Assembly: GCF_037893185.1 (NCBI RefSeq)
Contig: NZ_CP140772.1
Span: 6,262,001 to 6,326,000, forward strand
DNA from: Chitinophaga sp. 180180018-3
Lineage (GTDB): Bacteria; Bacteroidota; Bacteroidia; Chitinophagales; Chitinophagaceae
Reading direction: 5' to 3'
DNA: 64,000 nucleotides
This document shows, in pieces, positions 17,909 to 25,274 of this stretch. The position numbers were made by a program, and so were the translations under genes. Within the stretch, counting starts at the first letter, position 1. Every line of letters begins with the position of its first letter. The notes under the pieces are model-generated. The model was not told the DNA's origin. It saw only the letters and a list, made by a program, of their open reading frames with translations, and made no database searches.

Positions 17909-18589
17909 TTAATAGCTTTTAATCACTCCCTTAATCTTGTATATTCTGTGAATCACTGATCTGGCAAGCCTCGCTGATGGCTTCGATTGGTTTGCCGGGA
18001 TGAGTGAGATGTACTCACTGTTTGTTTTATGAACACGCACAGTTCTTACTATTTCATTTCCCTGATGGGTAACTATCAGATAACTACCGCCATTTATGAT
18101 CTCATTTATACTTGTCTCTTTACATAGTATATAATCACCGTTACTGATATCAGGCAACATGTCATCCCCTGATGCCTGGATTCCAAAAACGCAGTCCTGA
18201 AATCTGGGAATGGTCACGTAACCAATTGGCAAACTCTTATGATTGAAAATAGCTACTACTGGTACATCAAATATCGGCACTCCAACCCAACTTACCTGTC
18301 CCTGTCTTTTGCCATAAAGTGCTGGCGTCTCCATTACCTGGCTGTCGTGACTGGTATCTTGAACAAACATCTCTCCTTTCCCTGTCAAAATCCATTCGGT
18401 ATTAATCGAATATTCGACCTTCATTTTTTTCAGAAAAAGTTTGCTTATTGGTTTCGATCCTCCAAGAATATCTGAAACATAATTAGGTGAATCATATCTA
18501 ATCCTCTTCCCAATCAATTGATTAGTAAGGCCTTCCATATTCTTCTTCAAAATATCTATTGCTGCTTTTAATCTGTCAAGCGGGGTCAT
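17909..18589 (-). CDS. XRE-type repressor with degenerate S24 (LexA-like) domain
   Basis: 226 residues: an N-terminal helix-turn-helix (1-75; the YVSDILGG recognition segment and the WILTGKGEMF ending are typical of Bacteroidota phage-like repressors) and a C-terminal S24 fold (about 105-215). In active S24 proteins a GxSM serine and a VKR lysine form the catalytic pair. Here the first site reads GDDM (Asp143 in place of Ser) and the lysine site reads IVRTV (Arg in place of Lys), so self-cleavage is not expected. The protein can still dimerise and bind DNA. Divergent from the DUF433 gene; the 270-bp gap holds inverted repeats that could be its operator. Confidence 0.88.
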   Translation of the reverse strand: MTPLDRLKAAIDILKKNMEGLTNQLIGKRIRYDSPNYVSDILGGSKPISKLFLKKMKVEYSINTEWILTGKGEMFVQDTSHDSQVMETPALYGKRQGQVSWVGVPIFDVPVVAIFNHKSLPIGYVTIPRFQDCVFGIQASGDDMLPDISNGDYILCKETSINEIINGGSYLIVTHQGNEIVRTVRVHKTNSEYISLIPANQSKPSARLARSVIHRIYKIKGVIKSY

Positions 18590-18607
18590 ATTAAAATCAG
18601 GAGAATT

Positions 18608-18653
18608 AGTCGAATTTTCGATTTATATTTTTTATATTCTCATTTTTTCGACT
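18608..18653. promoter_or_regulatory. Candidate operator for the S24-type repressor
   Basis: AGTCGAA (18608-18614) and TTCGACT (18647-18653) form an inverted pair, and TCGAA-TT-TTCGA (18610-18621) is itself a perfect dyad. The cluster starts 19 bases before the repressor's ATG, where an autoregulatory site would be expected. Confidence 0.45.
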
Positions 18654-18859
18654 TAATATTGTAGAGCTGTCGGATGATACAATATCAAATCAGGATGAGT
18701 AAATATAGATCAAAGTGATAATAAAAGAATCAACTTTTTTATACACACCGAACACAGTAGCAATTTTTCATAAAATCTTCATCATTTTTGTAGTAACTTT
18801 ATCAATCTGATACTATCAATATCAACATGCGACAATTGAGATTATAATTGGGTTATTCA

Positions 18860-19090
18860 ATGGACATACTGCAATACATAGAAATCAATCCCGGAATTAT
18901 GATGGGTAAACCTGTCATTAAAGGCACACGTATTACCGTTGAGCTAATTCTGGAAAAGTTATCTAAAGGTGAAACCATGCAGGATATCCTTATAGCCCAT
19001 CCACATATTACCCAGGAGGCTATTCATGCGGCCCTGGCTTTTGCCGCCCAGAGCTTAAAAGATACACACTACTATCCCATCGCCAGCTGA
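18860..19090 (+). CDS. DUF433 antitoxin-like protein
   Basis: A 76-residue DUF433 protein: INPGIMMGKPVIKGTRITVELILEKL matches the family consensus very closely, followed by the second helix pair (EDI-like MQDILIAHPHITQEAI). DUF433 proteins carry a winged-helix DNA-binding domain and act as antitoxins or regulators, usually next to DUF5615 PIN-like toxins (VapBC-like). The ATG at 18860 is chosen over a TTG at 18848. The partner DUF5615 gene lies 204 bases downstream rather than directly adjacent. Confidence 0.9.
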   Translation: MDILQYIEINPGIMMGKPVIKGTRITVELILEKLSKGETMQDILIAHPHITQEAIHAALAFAAQSLKDTHYYPIAS

Positions 19091-19294
19091 TAATGCAGAT
19101 ACTTTGCCTACCTCAACTTAAAGGTTACAGGCGATGCTTTTCTGATACCCGAGGAACATTGTTGCCAAAAATTCCCTGCTATAGTTTCACTCTTTTCCGT
19201 ACCTTCCGCGAAGTCCGAACATTGCTAATGTTGTTGCTGGTGCGACAATTCATAGCAAATTGATCCAATTAAAAAAAATTTGATTAACAACTTT

Positions 19295-19648
19295 ATGAAA
19301 TTAGTTGCTGACGAAAGCGTCGATGCACCTATTGTGCAGAAGCTAAGAGAAGATGGTTACGAAATCTTTTCTATTGCAGAACAGTCGCATGGAATCAGTG
19401 ATGAACAAGTATTAGCAATAGCCCATGAAAAAGGTTCTTTGTTAATCACTCAGGATAAAGATTTCGGTGAATTGGTTTATCGATTAGGTAAAGCACATGA
19501 AGGCGTGATATTGCTAAGATTAGTGGGATTAAATCCTTACGATAAGGCTGATCTGTGTTTGATTGTAATCAATCAGCATAAACATGAACTTCCAGGAGCA
19601 TTTACAGTTGTATACAAAGATTTTGTAAAGATCAGAAAAGGTCAATAA
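19295..19648 (+). CDS. DUF5615 PIN-like domain protein, putative toxin RNase
   Basis: A 117-residue PIN-like protein of the DUF5615 (Mut7-C-like) type: KLVADESVD at the N-terminus (the acidic DES residues), YEIFSIAEQSHGISDEQVLAIA, and LLITQDKDFGELVYR with the conserved TxDxDFG acidic cluster. These acidic residues bind metal in PIN-type nucleases. It follows a DUF433 gene, the usual antitoxin partner, and both lie between the two inverted tRNA-Gln copies. The ATG at 19295 is used instead of a TTG at 19280. Toxin activity is inferred from the family. Confidence 0.9.
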   Translation: MKLVADESVDAPIVQKLREDGYEIFSIAEQSHGISDEQVLAIAHEKGSLLITQDKDFGELVYRLGKAHEGVILLRLVGLNPYDKADLCLIVINQHKHELPGAFTVVYKDFVKIRKGQ

Positions 19649-19663
19649 ATGGCCTCTAAAAAT

Positions 19664-19696
19664 AAAGCCGGACAAGCATTGCACTTATCCGGCTTT
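19664..19696. terminator. Shared terminator of DUF5615 gene and tRNA-Gln copy 2
   Basis: AAAGCCGGA (19664-19672) pairs with TCCGGCTTT (19688-19696), with extra inner pairs. T-rich runs flank it on both strands. It follows the plus-strand toxin gene and the minus-strand tRNA. Confidence 0.8.
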
Positions 19697-19698
19697 TG

Positions 19699-19769
19699 TT
19701 GCCCGACCTGGATTCGAACCAAGACAAACAGAGTCAGAGTCTGTCGTACTACCGTTATACTATCAGGCA
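19699..19769 (-). tRNA. tRNA-Gln (anticodon CTG), copy 2
   Basis: Same 71-nt tRNA as copy 1, differing by one base in the acceptor stem (TCGGGCA instead of TCAGGCA, giving a T-G pair). Anticodon loop CTCTGAC, anticodon CTG. It has its own promoter upstream (19792-19821). Confidence 0.96.
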
Positions 19770-19791
19770 TCACGTTTCTTTCAACGGGATG

Positions 19792-19821
19792 CAAATGTAA
19801 CTCTTCCCAACAATAAAACAA
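19792..19821 (-). promoter_or_regulatory. Promoter of tRNA-Gln(CTG), copy 2
   Basis: Read on the minus strand: TTG (19821-19819), 19-base spacer, TACATTTG (19799-19792), an exact match to the Bacteroidota promoter form, 22 bases before the tRNA. It directly abuts the end of the DUF4126-like gene. Confidence 0.85.
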
Positions 19822-20304
19822 CTACTTTTTCGCAGAGGCTGCTGCAATGGCCACTGCCAGCGCATCTTCCACTCCGCCTACTGCGGCATCCCTGACCTGC
19901 CATTTCTTACCCGCTGTTCTGCGTAAATAAAAAAACACATACGCCGCCGCCACTGCAGCTCCGGCGCCAATCAATGCTCCCTTCCAGGCCTTCTCTCCCC
20001 GGGCCTGATAAAAAGTAGCGCCGGTCAGCGCGCCCGATAACGCCCTCCCCGTAATACCGGCGGCGGCTATACGATTACCGGTCTGTGGAGCTTTGTCAAC
20101 AACCAGTTCCCCGGCTGCCATTGTTTGCAACAACCTGCCCGCTGCCGGCTGCTGCATAAAATTCAATGGCGAACGCTTTAAATGCCCCGATGGATGCTGA
20201 TTTAGAAAACGACTGACAAACGCCGGGCCCATTGCACTGCGCATACCCGTTGCTATGCCCAAACCAATCGCCCGCAATAAAGTAGGTAGATGTGCTTTCT
20301 TCAT
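19822..20304 (-). CDS. DUF4126-like small membrane protein
   Basis: A 160-residue protein rich in Gly and Ala. The start ALGLATG-like block (AIGLGIATGMRSAMGPAFVS) and GELVVDKAPQTGNRI match a DUF4126-type family; two or three hydrophobic helices follow, with AWKGALIGAGAAVAAAYVFFYL the clearest. Function is unknown. It stands upstream of and on the same strand as tRNA-Gln copy 2, and is divergent from the 110-residue membrane protein gene across a 221-bp AT-rich gap with a perfect palindrome and TTGTAG repeats. Confidence 0.7.
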   Translation of the reverse strand: MKKAHLPTLLRAIGLGIATGMRSAMGPAFVSRFLNQHPSGHLKRSPLNFMQQPAAGRLLQTMAAGELVVDKAPQTGNRIAAAGITGRALSGALTGATFYQARGEKAWKGALIGAGAAVAAAYVFFYLRRTAGKKWQVRDAAVGGVEDALAVAIAAASAKK

Positions 20305-20377
20305 ACCTCCTGGCCAACAAGCATTGTGCCATCACATCTACATAAAATTAAATAAAAAATTACTTTATAATAAGTTC

Positions 20378-20396
20378 ATTATAATTAAATTATAAT
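20378..20396. repeat. 19-bp perfect AT palindrome
   Basis: ATTATAATT-A-AATTATAAT is a perfect dyad in the divergent gap between the DUF4126-like gene and the small membrane protein gene. It could be a protein-binding site, or simply AT-rich promoter DNA. Confidence 0.4.
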
Positions 20397-20398
20397 AA

Positions 20399-20439
20399 TT
20401 GTAGACATTTTGTAGTGGCTATTTTTTGCAGGTGTAGAT
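20399..20439. promoter_or_regulatory. TTGTAG direct-repeat cluster, site A
   Basis: TTGTAGAC (20399) and TTGTAGTG (20410) lie exactly 11 bases apart, with a further TGTAGAT at 20433. The same 11-base pair occurs upstream of the TPR/LuxR regulator gene at 22912, suggesting a binding site for that regulator. Confidence 0.45.
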
Positions 20440-20525
20440 ACAGCGTAGTAGGGCATTTCTGCAATTAGCGGATTACTGTGGATAGATTTGTGGAAACAAT
20501 TTTTCATTCAAAAAACCTCAGTAGT

Positions 20526-20858
20526 ATGAAAACAAATCAATGGGCGATTATTTCTTATATCACAATCATAGGATGGATCATAGCATATGTAAAAAGCAAG
20601 GAAGAAAGAAGCAGCCTGTTGTACTATCACCTGGAACAGGCCCTGGGGCTTGTTATTGCAAGTATTGTCTGGTCTATCGCTGTTGGCATCGTCATCGCAA
20701 TAATGCCTGCTGCACTCACTGGCATAATATCCATTGCCGGGTTCCTTCCCTTCCTTTTCATGATATTCGGAATTATCAATGCCATTAACAATGTGCAACA
20801 CCCCATACCTGTGATCGGCAGACTGTTTGAAAATAAGTTTGTTTTCCTTCGTGGATAA
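20526..20858 (+). CDS. Small DUF4870/Tic20-like membrane protein
   Basis: A 110-residue protein with three hydrophobic segments (about 8-22, 38-57 and 66-90) and the pattern WAIISYITIIGWIIAY...YHLEQALGL, which fits the DUF4870/Tic20-like family of small membrane proteins of unknown function. The ATG at 20526 is preferred to an upstream GTG at 20478, which would add 16 residues without family match. The gene is single and ends at a strong terminator shared with the TPR/LuxR regulator gene. TTGTAG repeats 110-130 bases upstream suggest control by that regulator. Confidence 0.75.
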   Translation: MKTNQWAIISYITIIGWIIAYVKSKEERSSLLYYHLEQALGLVIASIVWSIAVGIVIAIMPAALTGIISIAGFLPFLFMIFGIINAINNVQHPIPVIGRLFENKFVFLRG

Positions 20859-20909
20859 ACAGACGTGCTGACACAGCACAAAAGAGTAAGATTGAAAAAC
20901 CTCAACAAC

Positions 20910-20950
20910 GCAAAAATCCATTGGGCTAACCGGTCTCAATGGATTTTTGC
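20910..20950. terminator. Bidirectional terminator between small membrane protein and TPR/LuxR genes
   Basis: GCAAAAATCCATTG (20910-20923) pairs over 14 bases with CAATGGATTTTTGC (20937-20950). The stem carries its own A and T tracts, so it works in both directions between the convergent genes. Confidence 0.88.
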
Positions 20951-20960
20951 ATTCGCTGTA

Positions 20961-22895
20961 TCAGCTGGCAATGCTCATCAGGTAAGCATCCAGCCCCTCT
21001 TCTTTTCCCAGACCCAACTTCTGTTTGATCCGGTAGCGCGACATCAGTATACTCTTCGGCGCAACGCCCAGGCGGGTGGAAATCTCTTTGGTCGATAATC
21101 CCATCGATATATAAGAGCAGTGTTTCAGATCCAGCCGGGTCAGTGTATTACCCGCCTTTTCCTGCAAACGGCTGAAAAATTCAGGATGTATATTTTCCAG
21201 TTCTGTCTTGGAATTCTCAAAATCCTCGTCCATCCGGCGATGCTGATCGATCATCCGGTTGATCTGCCCAACCAGGTTCCGGTCGCCTCCTTTCTCAGCC
21301 AGCTTTTCCTGTAAGGTCTGCAACAGCTCGTTCTTCTGCTCTACCTGCAGCGCACCTGCCAGCAGATCTTTCTGCAGCTGCTCTTTCTGCGCCTGCATCA
21401 GCTGCTGCTCTGCCTGTAAACGTGCCGCTTCTTCGCTTTGCAAACGAGCCTGCAGCGCCGCTTCCTGCTTCTCCAGCGCCAGCGTTCTCGCTTCTTCTTC
21501 TTTCAAACGCATCTGCAGCACGGCATCTTTCTTCTCTTTTTCCAACAGATCCTGCTGCTGTATGGTCGATTTCAACCGAAAATGATAAGAACGGAAAAGG
21601 AACACCAATGCCAGTATACAGGCAACGATCAGTATAACATATACAATATTCAGTTTCTTGTTGAACGCTGCTTTCTCCTGCAACCTAACCAGTTCCCGCT
21701 CCCGCTGTTGCGCCTGATACTGGGCATCCAGCCGCTTGGCAATCGACATTTTCTCTGCATCAAAAGCCGCTGCAAAATAGCGGCTGTGCTGCCGCTCGTA
21801 GTTCAGCGCAGCTGGCAGATTGCCCTTTCTCTCTTCCACTTCCGACAAAGCACTCATAAAATGGGCCATCAGGTTGTTGTCGGGAGATGCCGAACGCTGC
21901 ACCATTTCTAACCCCGACAAGAGGTAAGCAGAAGCCCTATCATATTGCCCGTCTGCAATCGCAAAACTGCTCAACATGCCATAACTGCTGGCCACTACCG
22001 ACTGTTGATTGGTAGCCTTCCCTATTTCCAGCGCAATATCCAGGTAATGCAATGCCGAATCCCGGTAATTACGCGGAAAATACTCCGCATACAGGTTGGC
22101 CGTATTTAGTGCCACAATACCCAGTATACTCGGAAAACTGATCCTGTCCTTATTCCGCTGATAATACTGGATCGCTATACGGTTATAATATAAAGAGGAA
22201 TCCAGCAGTTGCCGGGCACTGGTATCTCCATCGAAACGATGTTCATAACTGCCGGCTATCACCTGGTAAGCATTGCACATATCGTCAGGATCCCCCACCT
22301 GCCGGGCTGCCTGTAACGTGGCAAATGCGTATCTGGCCTGGTTATCCAGGTCGTTCCAGTCGGCATAAATGGAAGACAGATTATAGTAAATACTGCTTTC
22401 ATAGGTATTCGGCCCTAACCCCTCTCCGTATTTCAATGCCTGCTGGAAGCTCTTCACCGCTTCATGCGGCTTATCAATACGGGTTTCCAGCCATCCCTTC
22501 CGGTACCAGACGTTTTCAAGGGTCAACGGATCGGCCGATTGCTCTGCCAGCATAAAGGCGCTATCCAGCTGCAACTGTACATGCTTACTGTCTTCGTTAT
22601 CATACATCAGCGACACCAATGAAGAATACGCCTGCGCTGCATACTTACTATCCTTTATACCCCGGCTCATGGCCAATGCCACCTGTGCATTAGCGAGCGC
22701 CTCCTTTTTATTATTACTCACCAACGCCCTGCTCAGTTTCAATCTTGTTAACACCTGTTCTTCAGGCGTAAGCGAGGTTTGAGCTAATACCTGCTTTAAG
22801 GAATCAAGCACTGTTTGGGCAGATAAGGTTTGTATAAACAACAGGCTAACAAGGGTACTAAATAAAAACACCAGCCTTCTTGTGATACTTTTCAT
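20961..22895 (-). CDS. TPR-containing transmembrane regulator with LuxR-type HTH
   Basis: 644 residues: a signal-peptide-like N-terminus (1-26), tetratricopeptide repeats to about residue 390, one transmembrane helix (about 415-433, LNIVYVILIVACILALVFLF), a long Gln/Glu/Lys/Ala-rich coiled coil (about 440-540) and a C-terminal helix-turn-helix (about 575-640: LTRLDLKHCSYISMGLSTKEISTRLGVAPKSI). The helix-turn-helix is of the LuxR/GerE type. The layout puts the TPR sensor outside the cytoplasm and the DNA-binding part inside, a one-component design common in Bacteroidota. The start lies 17 bases from a TTGTAGAT repeat cluster, which suggests autoregulation. Confidence 0.88.
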   Translation of the reverse strand: MKSITRRLVFLFSTLVSLLFIQTLSAQTVLDSLKQVLAQTSLTPEEQVLTRLKLSRALVSNNKKEALANAQVALAMSRGIKDSKYAAQAYSSLVSLMYDNEDSKHVQLQLDSAFMLAEQSADPLTLENVWYRKGWLETRIDKPHEAVKSFQQALKYGEGLGPNTYESSIYYNLSSIYADWNDLDNQARYAFATLQAARQVGDPDDMCNAYQVIAGSYEHRFDGDTSARQLLDSSLYYNRIAIQYYQRNKDRISFPSILGIVALNTANLYAEYFPRNYRDSALHYLDIALEIGKATNQQSVVASSYGMLSSFAIADGQYDRASAYLLSGLEMVQRSASPDNNLMAHFMSALSEVEERKGNLPAALNYERQHSRYFAAAFDAEKMSIAKRLDAQYQAQQRERELVRLQEKAAFNKKLNIVYVILIVACILALVFLFRSYHFRLKSTIQQQDLLEKEKKDAVLQMRLKEEEARTLALEKQEAALQARLQSEEAARLQAEQQLMQAQKEQLQKDLLAGALQVEQKNELLQTLQEKLAEKGGDRNLVGQINRMIDQHRRMDEDFENSKTELENIHPEFFSRLQEKAGNTLTRLDLKHCSYISMGLSTKEISTRLGVAPKSILMSRYRIKQKLGLGKEEGLDAYLMSIAS

Positions 22896-22911
22896 GTGGC
22901 AAAAATAACAT

Positions 22912-22964
22912 TTGTAGATGTTTTGTAGATATTAAAAATGTAGTAGTGTAGTAGCCTTGTAGAT
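22912..22964. promoter_or_regulatory. TTGTAGAT direct-repeat cluster, site B
   Basis: TTGTAGAT occurs at 22912, 22923 and 22957, with TGTAG also at 22939 and 22947. The first two are 11 bases apart, as in site A at 20399. The cluster lies immediately upstream of the TPR/LuxR gene. Confidence 0.5.
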
Positions 22965-23150
22965 TCCAAAACTGCCTCAAATCCGCCACAGCACTATATT
23001 TTTGCATTGTAGTTCAACAGTAACCAGGGGCGTATGGAAAAATTGAAAAACCTACATCCATCAAATTGAACTTATTAACGCATAATTTACGGCCTTGAGT
23101 CTATTGTAAGTTTTCCCACTTTCTTTTTTTAGACCCTTAATAAAAAAAGA

Positions 23151-23183
23151 AAAGCCTCCAGCCAGGTTAAGGTTGGAGGCTTT
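23151..23183 (-). terminator. Terminator of the GH105 gene
   Basis: AAAGCCTCCAGCC (23151-23163) pairs with GGTTGGAGGCTTT (23171-23183), loop 7. On the minus strand it runs into a T-rich tract (TTTTCTTTTTTTA), 22 bases after the stop. Confidence 0.9.
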
Positions 23184-23204
23184 GTCATTTACGCTACCAT
23201 CCAC

Positions 23205-24341
23205 TTATGGTTCTGTTAACGCAAATGCGCACCACAGATAGGGCGCCTGTCCGTGCAAATCGCCGGTATTCCGTTTGCGATCCAGGTAATACTGATGATC
23301 ATTCTTTTTATTGGTGCCTTCGCAAACCTCTCTCACATCTCCATTACTGTTAATATAAGTACCCAGGGCCAGCCAGGCTTTGCGGGCCACAGGTCCATAA
23401 GCAGCAGCATCCAGCCAGCCCTTCTTCACGCCTGTGATGAGGGCGTAGGCAAACATGGCAGAGCCGGAAGTTTCGGGCCACGACTGCGGATCATCCACCA
23501 GCTGATGCCACATGCCACTGGCATCCTGCTGGGCTTTAAGGGTAGCCATCATTTTTTTGTAGGCCTCCATAATAGGGTGGTGATAAGGGTTGCCGGCTGG
23601 TAATACCCTTAGTATTTCTGTCATGCCCGTTGCCACCCAGCCATTGCCACGCCCCCAGTAAAATGGTACGTCCGGTGCATGATAAAACAAGCCATTGGGT
23701 TGCTGCAGGGCGCTCAGGTATCTTACAATTTCTTTTGCCGCCCTGTTGAGATACTGCTCGTTCTTTGTGGTTTTATAGGCCTGCACCTGTATCGCGGTAA
23801 TCATGTACATATCATCTATCCACATCCTCGTTTGCCAGGTATAGCCACTGTCCTGCAGCACAGCGTATTCCGGTTTATCCGTGACAGAAGGCAGGGTCCA
23901 TTGTTCATCAGCAAACCATTTACCCATATCCAGGTAAACAGGATTTTGTGTTTGAAGATGCAATATCAACGGCAGCACCCCAAATACAGTATGGTCCACA
24001 TGATCGGGCCTGGGCACCAGGTTATTCTCTTTATACAATAAAGGCCGGAAACGCATTTCAAGCTGATGTTGCAAATCTTTTTGCTTAGCAGCTTCCGTGA
24101 AGCGCAACGCACCATACCAGGCGCATACTTCCGGGTAGATGATAGTTTTAGGCGGATTTGTATAACCCACGTTACCATGAGGTGTTTCAATGAAGTGCCT
24201 GGTCAGTAATAACCCTATGGTGGCCGGGTCGCTGCCGGCCGGCCATTTCGTGAGCGCTGATTTTTGTGCAAAAGCGCTGACCCCAAGGGCCATACAGATA
24301 CAATTGAACAGGATAGCTTTCGTTATTGCAATCGATTTCAT
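23205..24341 (-). CDS. Glycoside hydrolase family 105 (unsaturated uronyl hydrolase)
   Basis: 378 residues with a Sec signal peptide (to about residue 25, VSAFAQ). The (alpha/alpha)6 barrel marks of GH105 are visible: MWIDDMYM with the catalytic-type aspartate near residue 175, FYWGRGNGWVATGM near 228-241, and DPQSWPETSGSAMFAYAL. GH105 enzymes remove the 4,5-unsaturated uronic acid left by polysaccharide lyases, for example from rhamnogalacturonan, by hydration of the double bond. It stands alone on its strand, divergent from a FadR-type regulator with a palindrome between, so that regulator probably controls it. The lyase that would make its substrate is not in this window. Confidence 0.92.
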   Translation of the reverse strand: MKSIAITKAILFNCICMALGVSAFAQKSALTKWPAGSDPATIGLLLTRHFIETPHGNVGYTNPPKTIIYPEVCAWYGALRFTEAAKQKDLQHQLEMRFRPLLYKENNLVPRPDHVDHTVFGVLPLILHLQTQNPVYLDMGKWFADEQWTLPSVTDKPEYAVLQDSGYTWQTRMWIDDMYMITAIQVQAYKTTKNEQYLNRAAKEIVRYLSALQQPNGLFYHAPDVPFYWGRGNGWVATGMTEILRVLPAGNPYHHPIMEAYKKMMATLKAQQDASGMWHQLVDDPQSWPETSGSAMFAYALITGVKKGWLDAAAYGPVARKAWLALGTYINSNGDVREVCEGTNKKNDHQYYLDRKRNTGDLHGQAPYLWCAFALTEP

Positions 24342-24555
24342 ATGTGGATATTTATATTATTATCTCTTTACATCAATACTGTTTAATTACATCGGGTTTA
24401 TTGGTGTGGCGTCAGCCGGAACGTGGTCTGTCAGCTTTCTTCGGGTATTTACATAGTTGTTGCCTGCCTGCGGCAATCATCCTGGTATAAATTACAATAT
24501 GCTCCTGAGCTTTCCTAATATCTTAAAAAAATCAGCACCGCTATTTTTCAAAATA

Positions 24556-24583
24556 AAACATCAGATGTTTAAATAAACATCAT
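24556..24583. promoter_or_regulatory. Candidate operator of the FadR-type regulator
   Basis: AAACATC-A-GATGTTT (24556-24570) is a perfect 15-bp palindrome, followed by a third half-site AAACATCAT (24575-24583). It lies 26-53 bases before the regulator's start, between it and the divergent GH105 gene. Confidence 0.55.
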
Positions 24584-24608
24584 ACCTTTATGGAATAAAC
24601 AGACAACT

Positions 24609-25262
24609 ATGGAAAAAACTTCCAAGCTATCGGATAGGGTGATCAATGCGATACAAAAAGACATCTCCCAGGGAAAATATAAACCCGGACAAAAGATTCC
24701 GCCAGAGCCGGAGTTGATGGTACAGTATGCGGTGGGGCGTTCTACCATCCGGGAGGCGATCAAAACCCTCTCCATGTCGGGTATTCTGCGGGTACAGCAG
24801 GGCGCAGGCACTTTCGTCAACGAAACGGTGCAGGCAGAATCGCTGGATCAGCGTCTTCGCCGGGCTGATTTTGAGGAGATCAACCAGGTAAGGCGGATGC
24901 TGGATTTTGAGATTGTAAAGCTGGCGGCCGAAAATCGTACGGAAGATGATATACAGCAGATGTATTCCCAGCTGGAACTCCGTAAAAATGCCATCCTCGG
25001 GCAGCAGTACCAACAGTGTATGGAGGCGGACATTGCCTTCCATACGGCTGTTGCAAGGGCTTCCGGTAATCAGGTGCTGGCGGATCTGTATAAGAGTTTC
25101 ACCGCGGTAATCCGTGATTTCTTTGCACGGCGCGATACAGAAAGCATTAGTCATTTTGCTATCAGTCATCATCTGCATGAGCAATTGTTTAAGGCCATTA
25201 AAAGTGGTAATACTAAACTATCGCGGCAGGTAATGGAAGATATATTGGAGAACAACTATTAA
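24609..25262 (+). CDS. FadR/GntR-family transcriptional regulator
   Basis: 217 residues: an N-terminal GntR winged helix (residues 5-72; PGQKIPPEPELMVQYAVGRSTIREAIKTL is diagnostic) and a C-terminal FCD ligand-binding helical domain (about 85-215) with the His residues expected for metal-assisted acid binding (IAFHTAVARASGN near 140 and HHLHEQLFKAI near 190). FadR-type regulators commonly sense sugar acids or other organic acids. It is the first gene of a plus-strand run with a TauE/SafE permease (12 bases downstream) and a DUF1634 gene, and is divergent from GH105. An unsaturated-uronate-derived ligand would fit; that is inference. Confidence 0.93.
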   Translation: MEKTSKLSDRVINAIQKDISQGKYKPGQKIPPEPELMVQYAVGRSTIREAIKTLSMSGILRVQQGAGTFVNETVQAESLDQRLRRADFEEINQVRRMLDFEIVKLAAENRTEDDIQQMYSQLELRKNAILGQQYQQCMEADIAFHTAVARASGNQVLADLYKSFTAVIRDFFARRDTESISHFAISHHLHEQLFKAIKSGNTKLSRQVMEDILENNY

Positions 25263-25274
25263 AATCTACAACAG

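Larger units (their letters stand above)
22896..23204. other. 309-bp gene-free stretch between regulator and GH105 genes
   Basis: Contains the TTGTAGAT repeat cluster near the regulator start and the GH105 terminator near the other end. The 180 bases between show no open frame or clear hairpin. Confidence 0.5.

Noticed and set aside
11929..19769. Integrative element flanked by tRNA attachment sites
   Set aside because: The two tRNA-Gln copies are inverted and both complete, each with its own promoter or terminator, while site-specific integration leaves direct repeats. No integrase gene was found.
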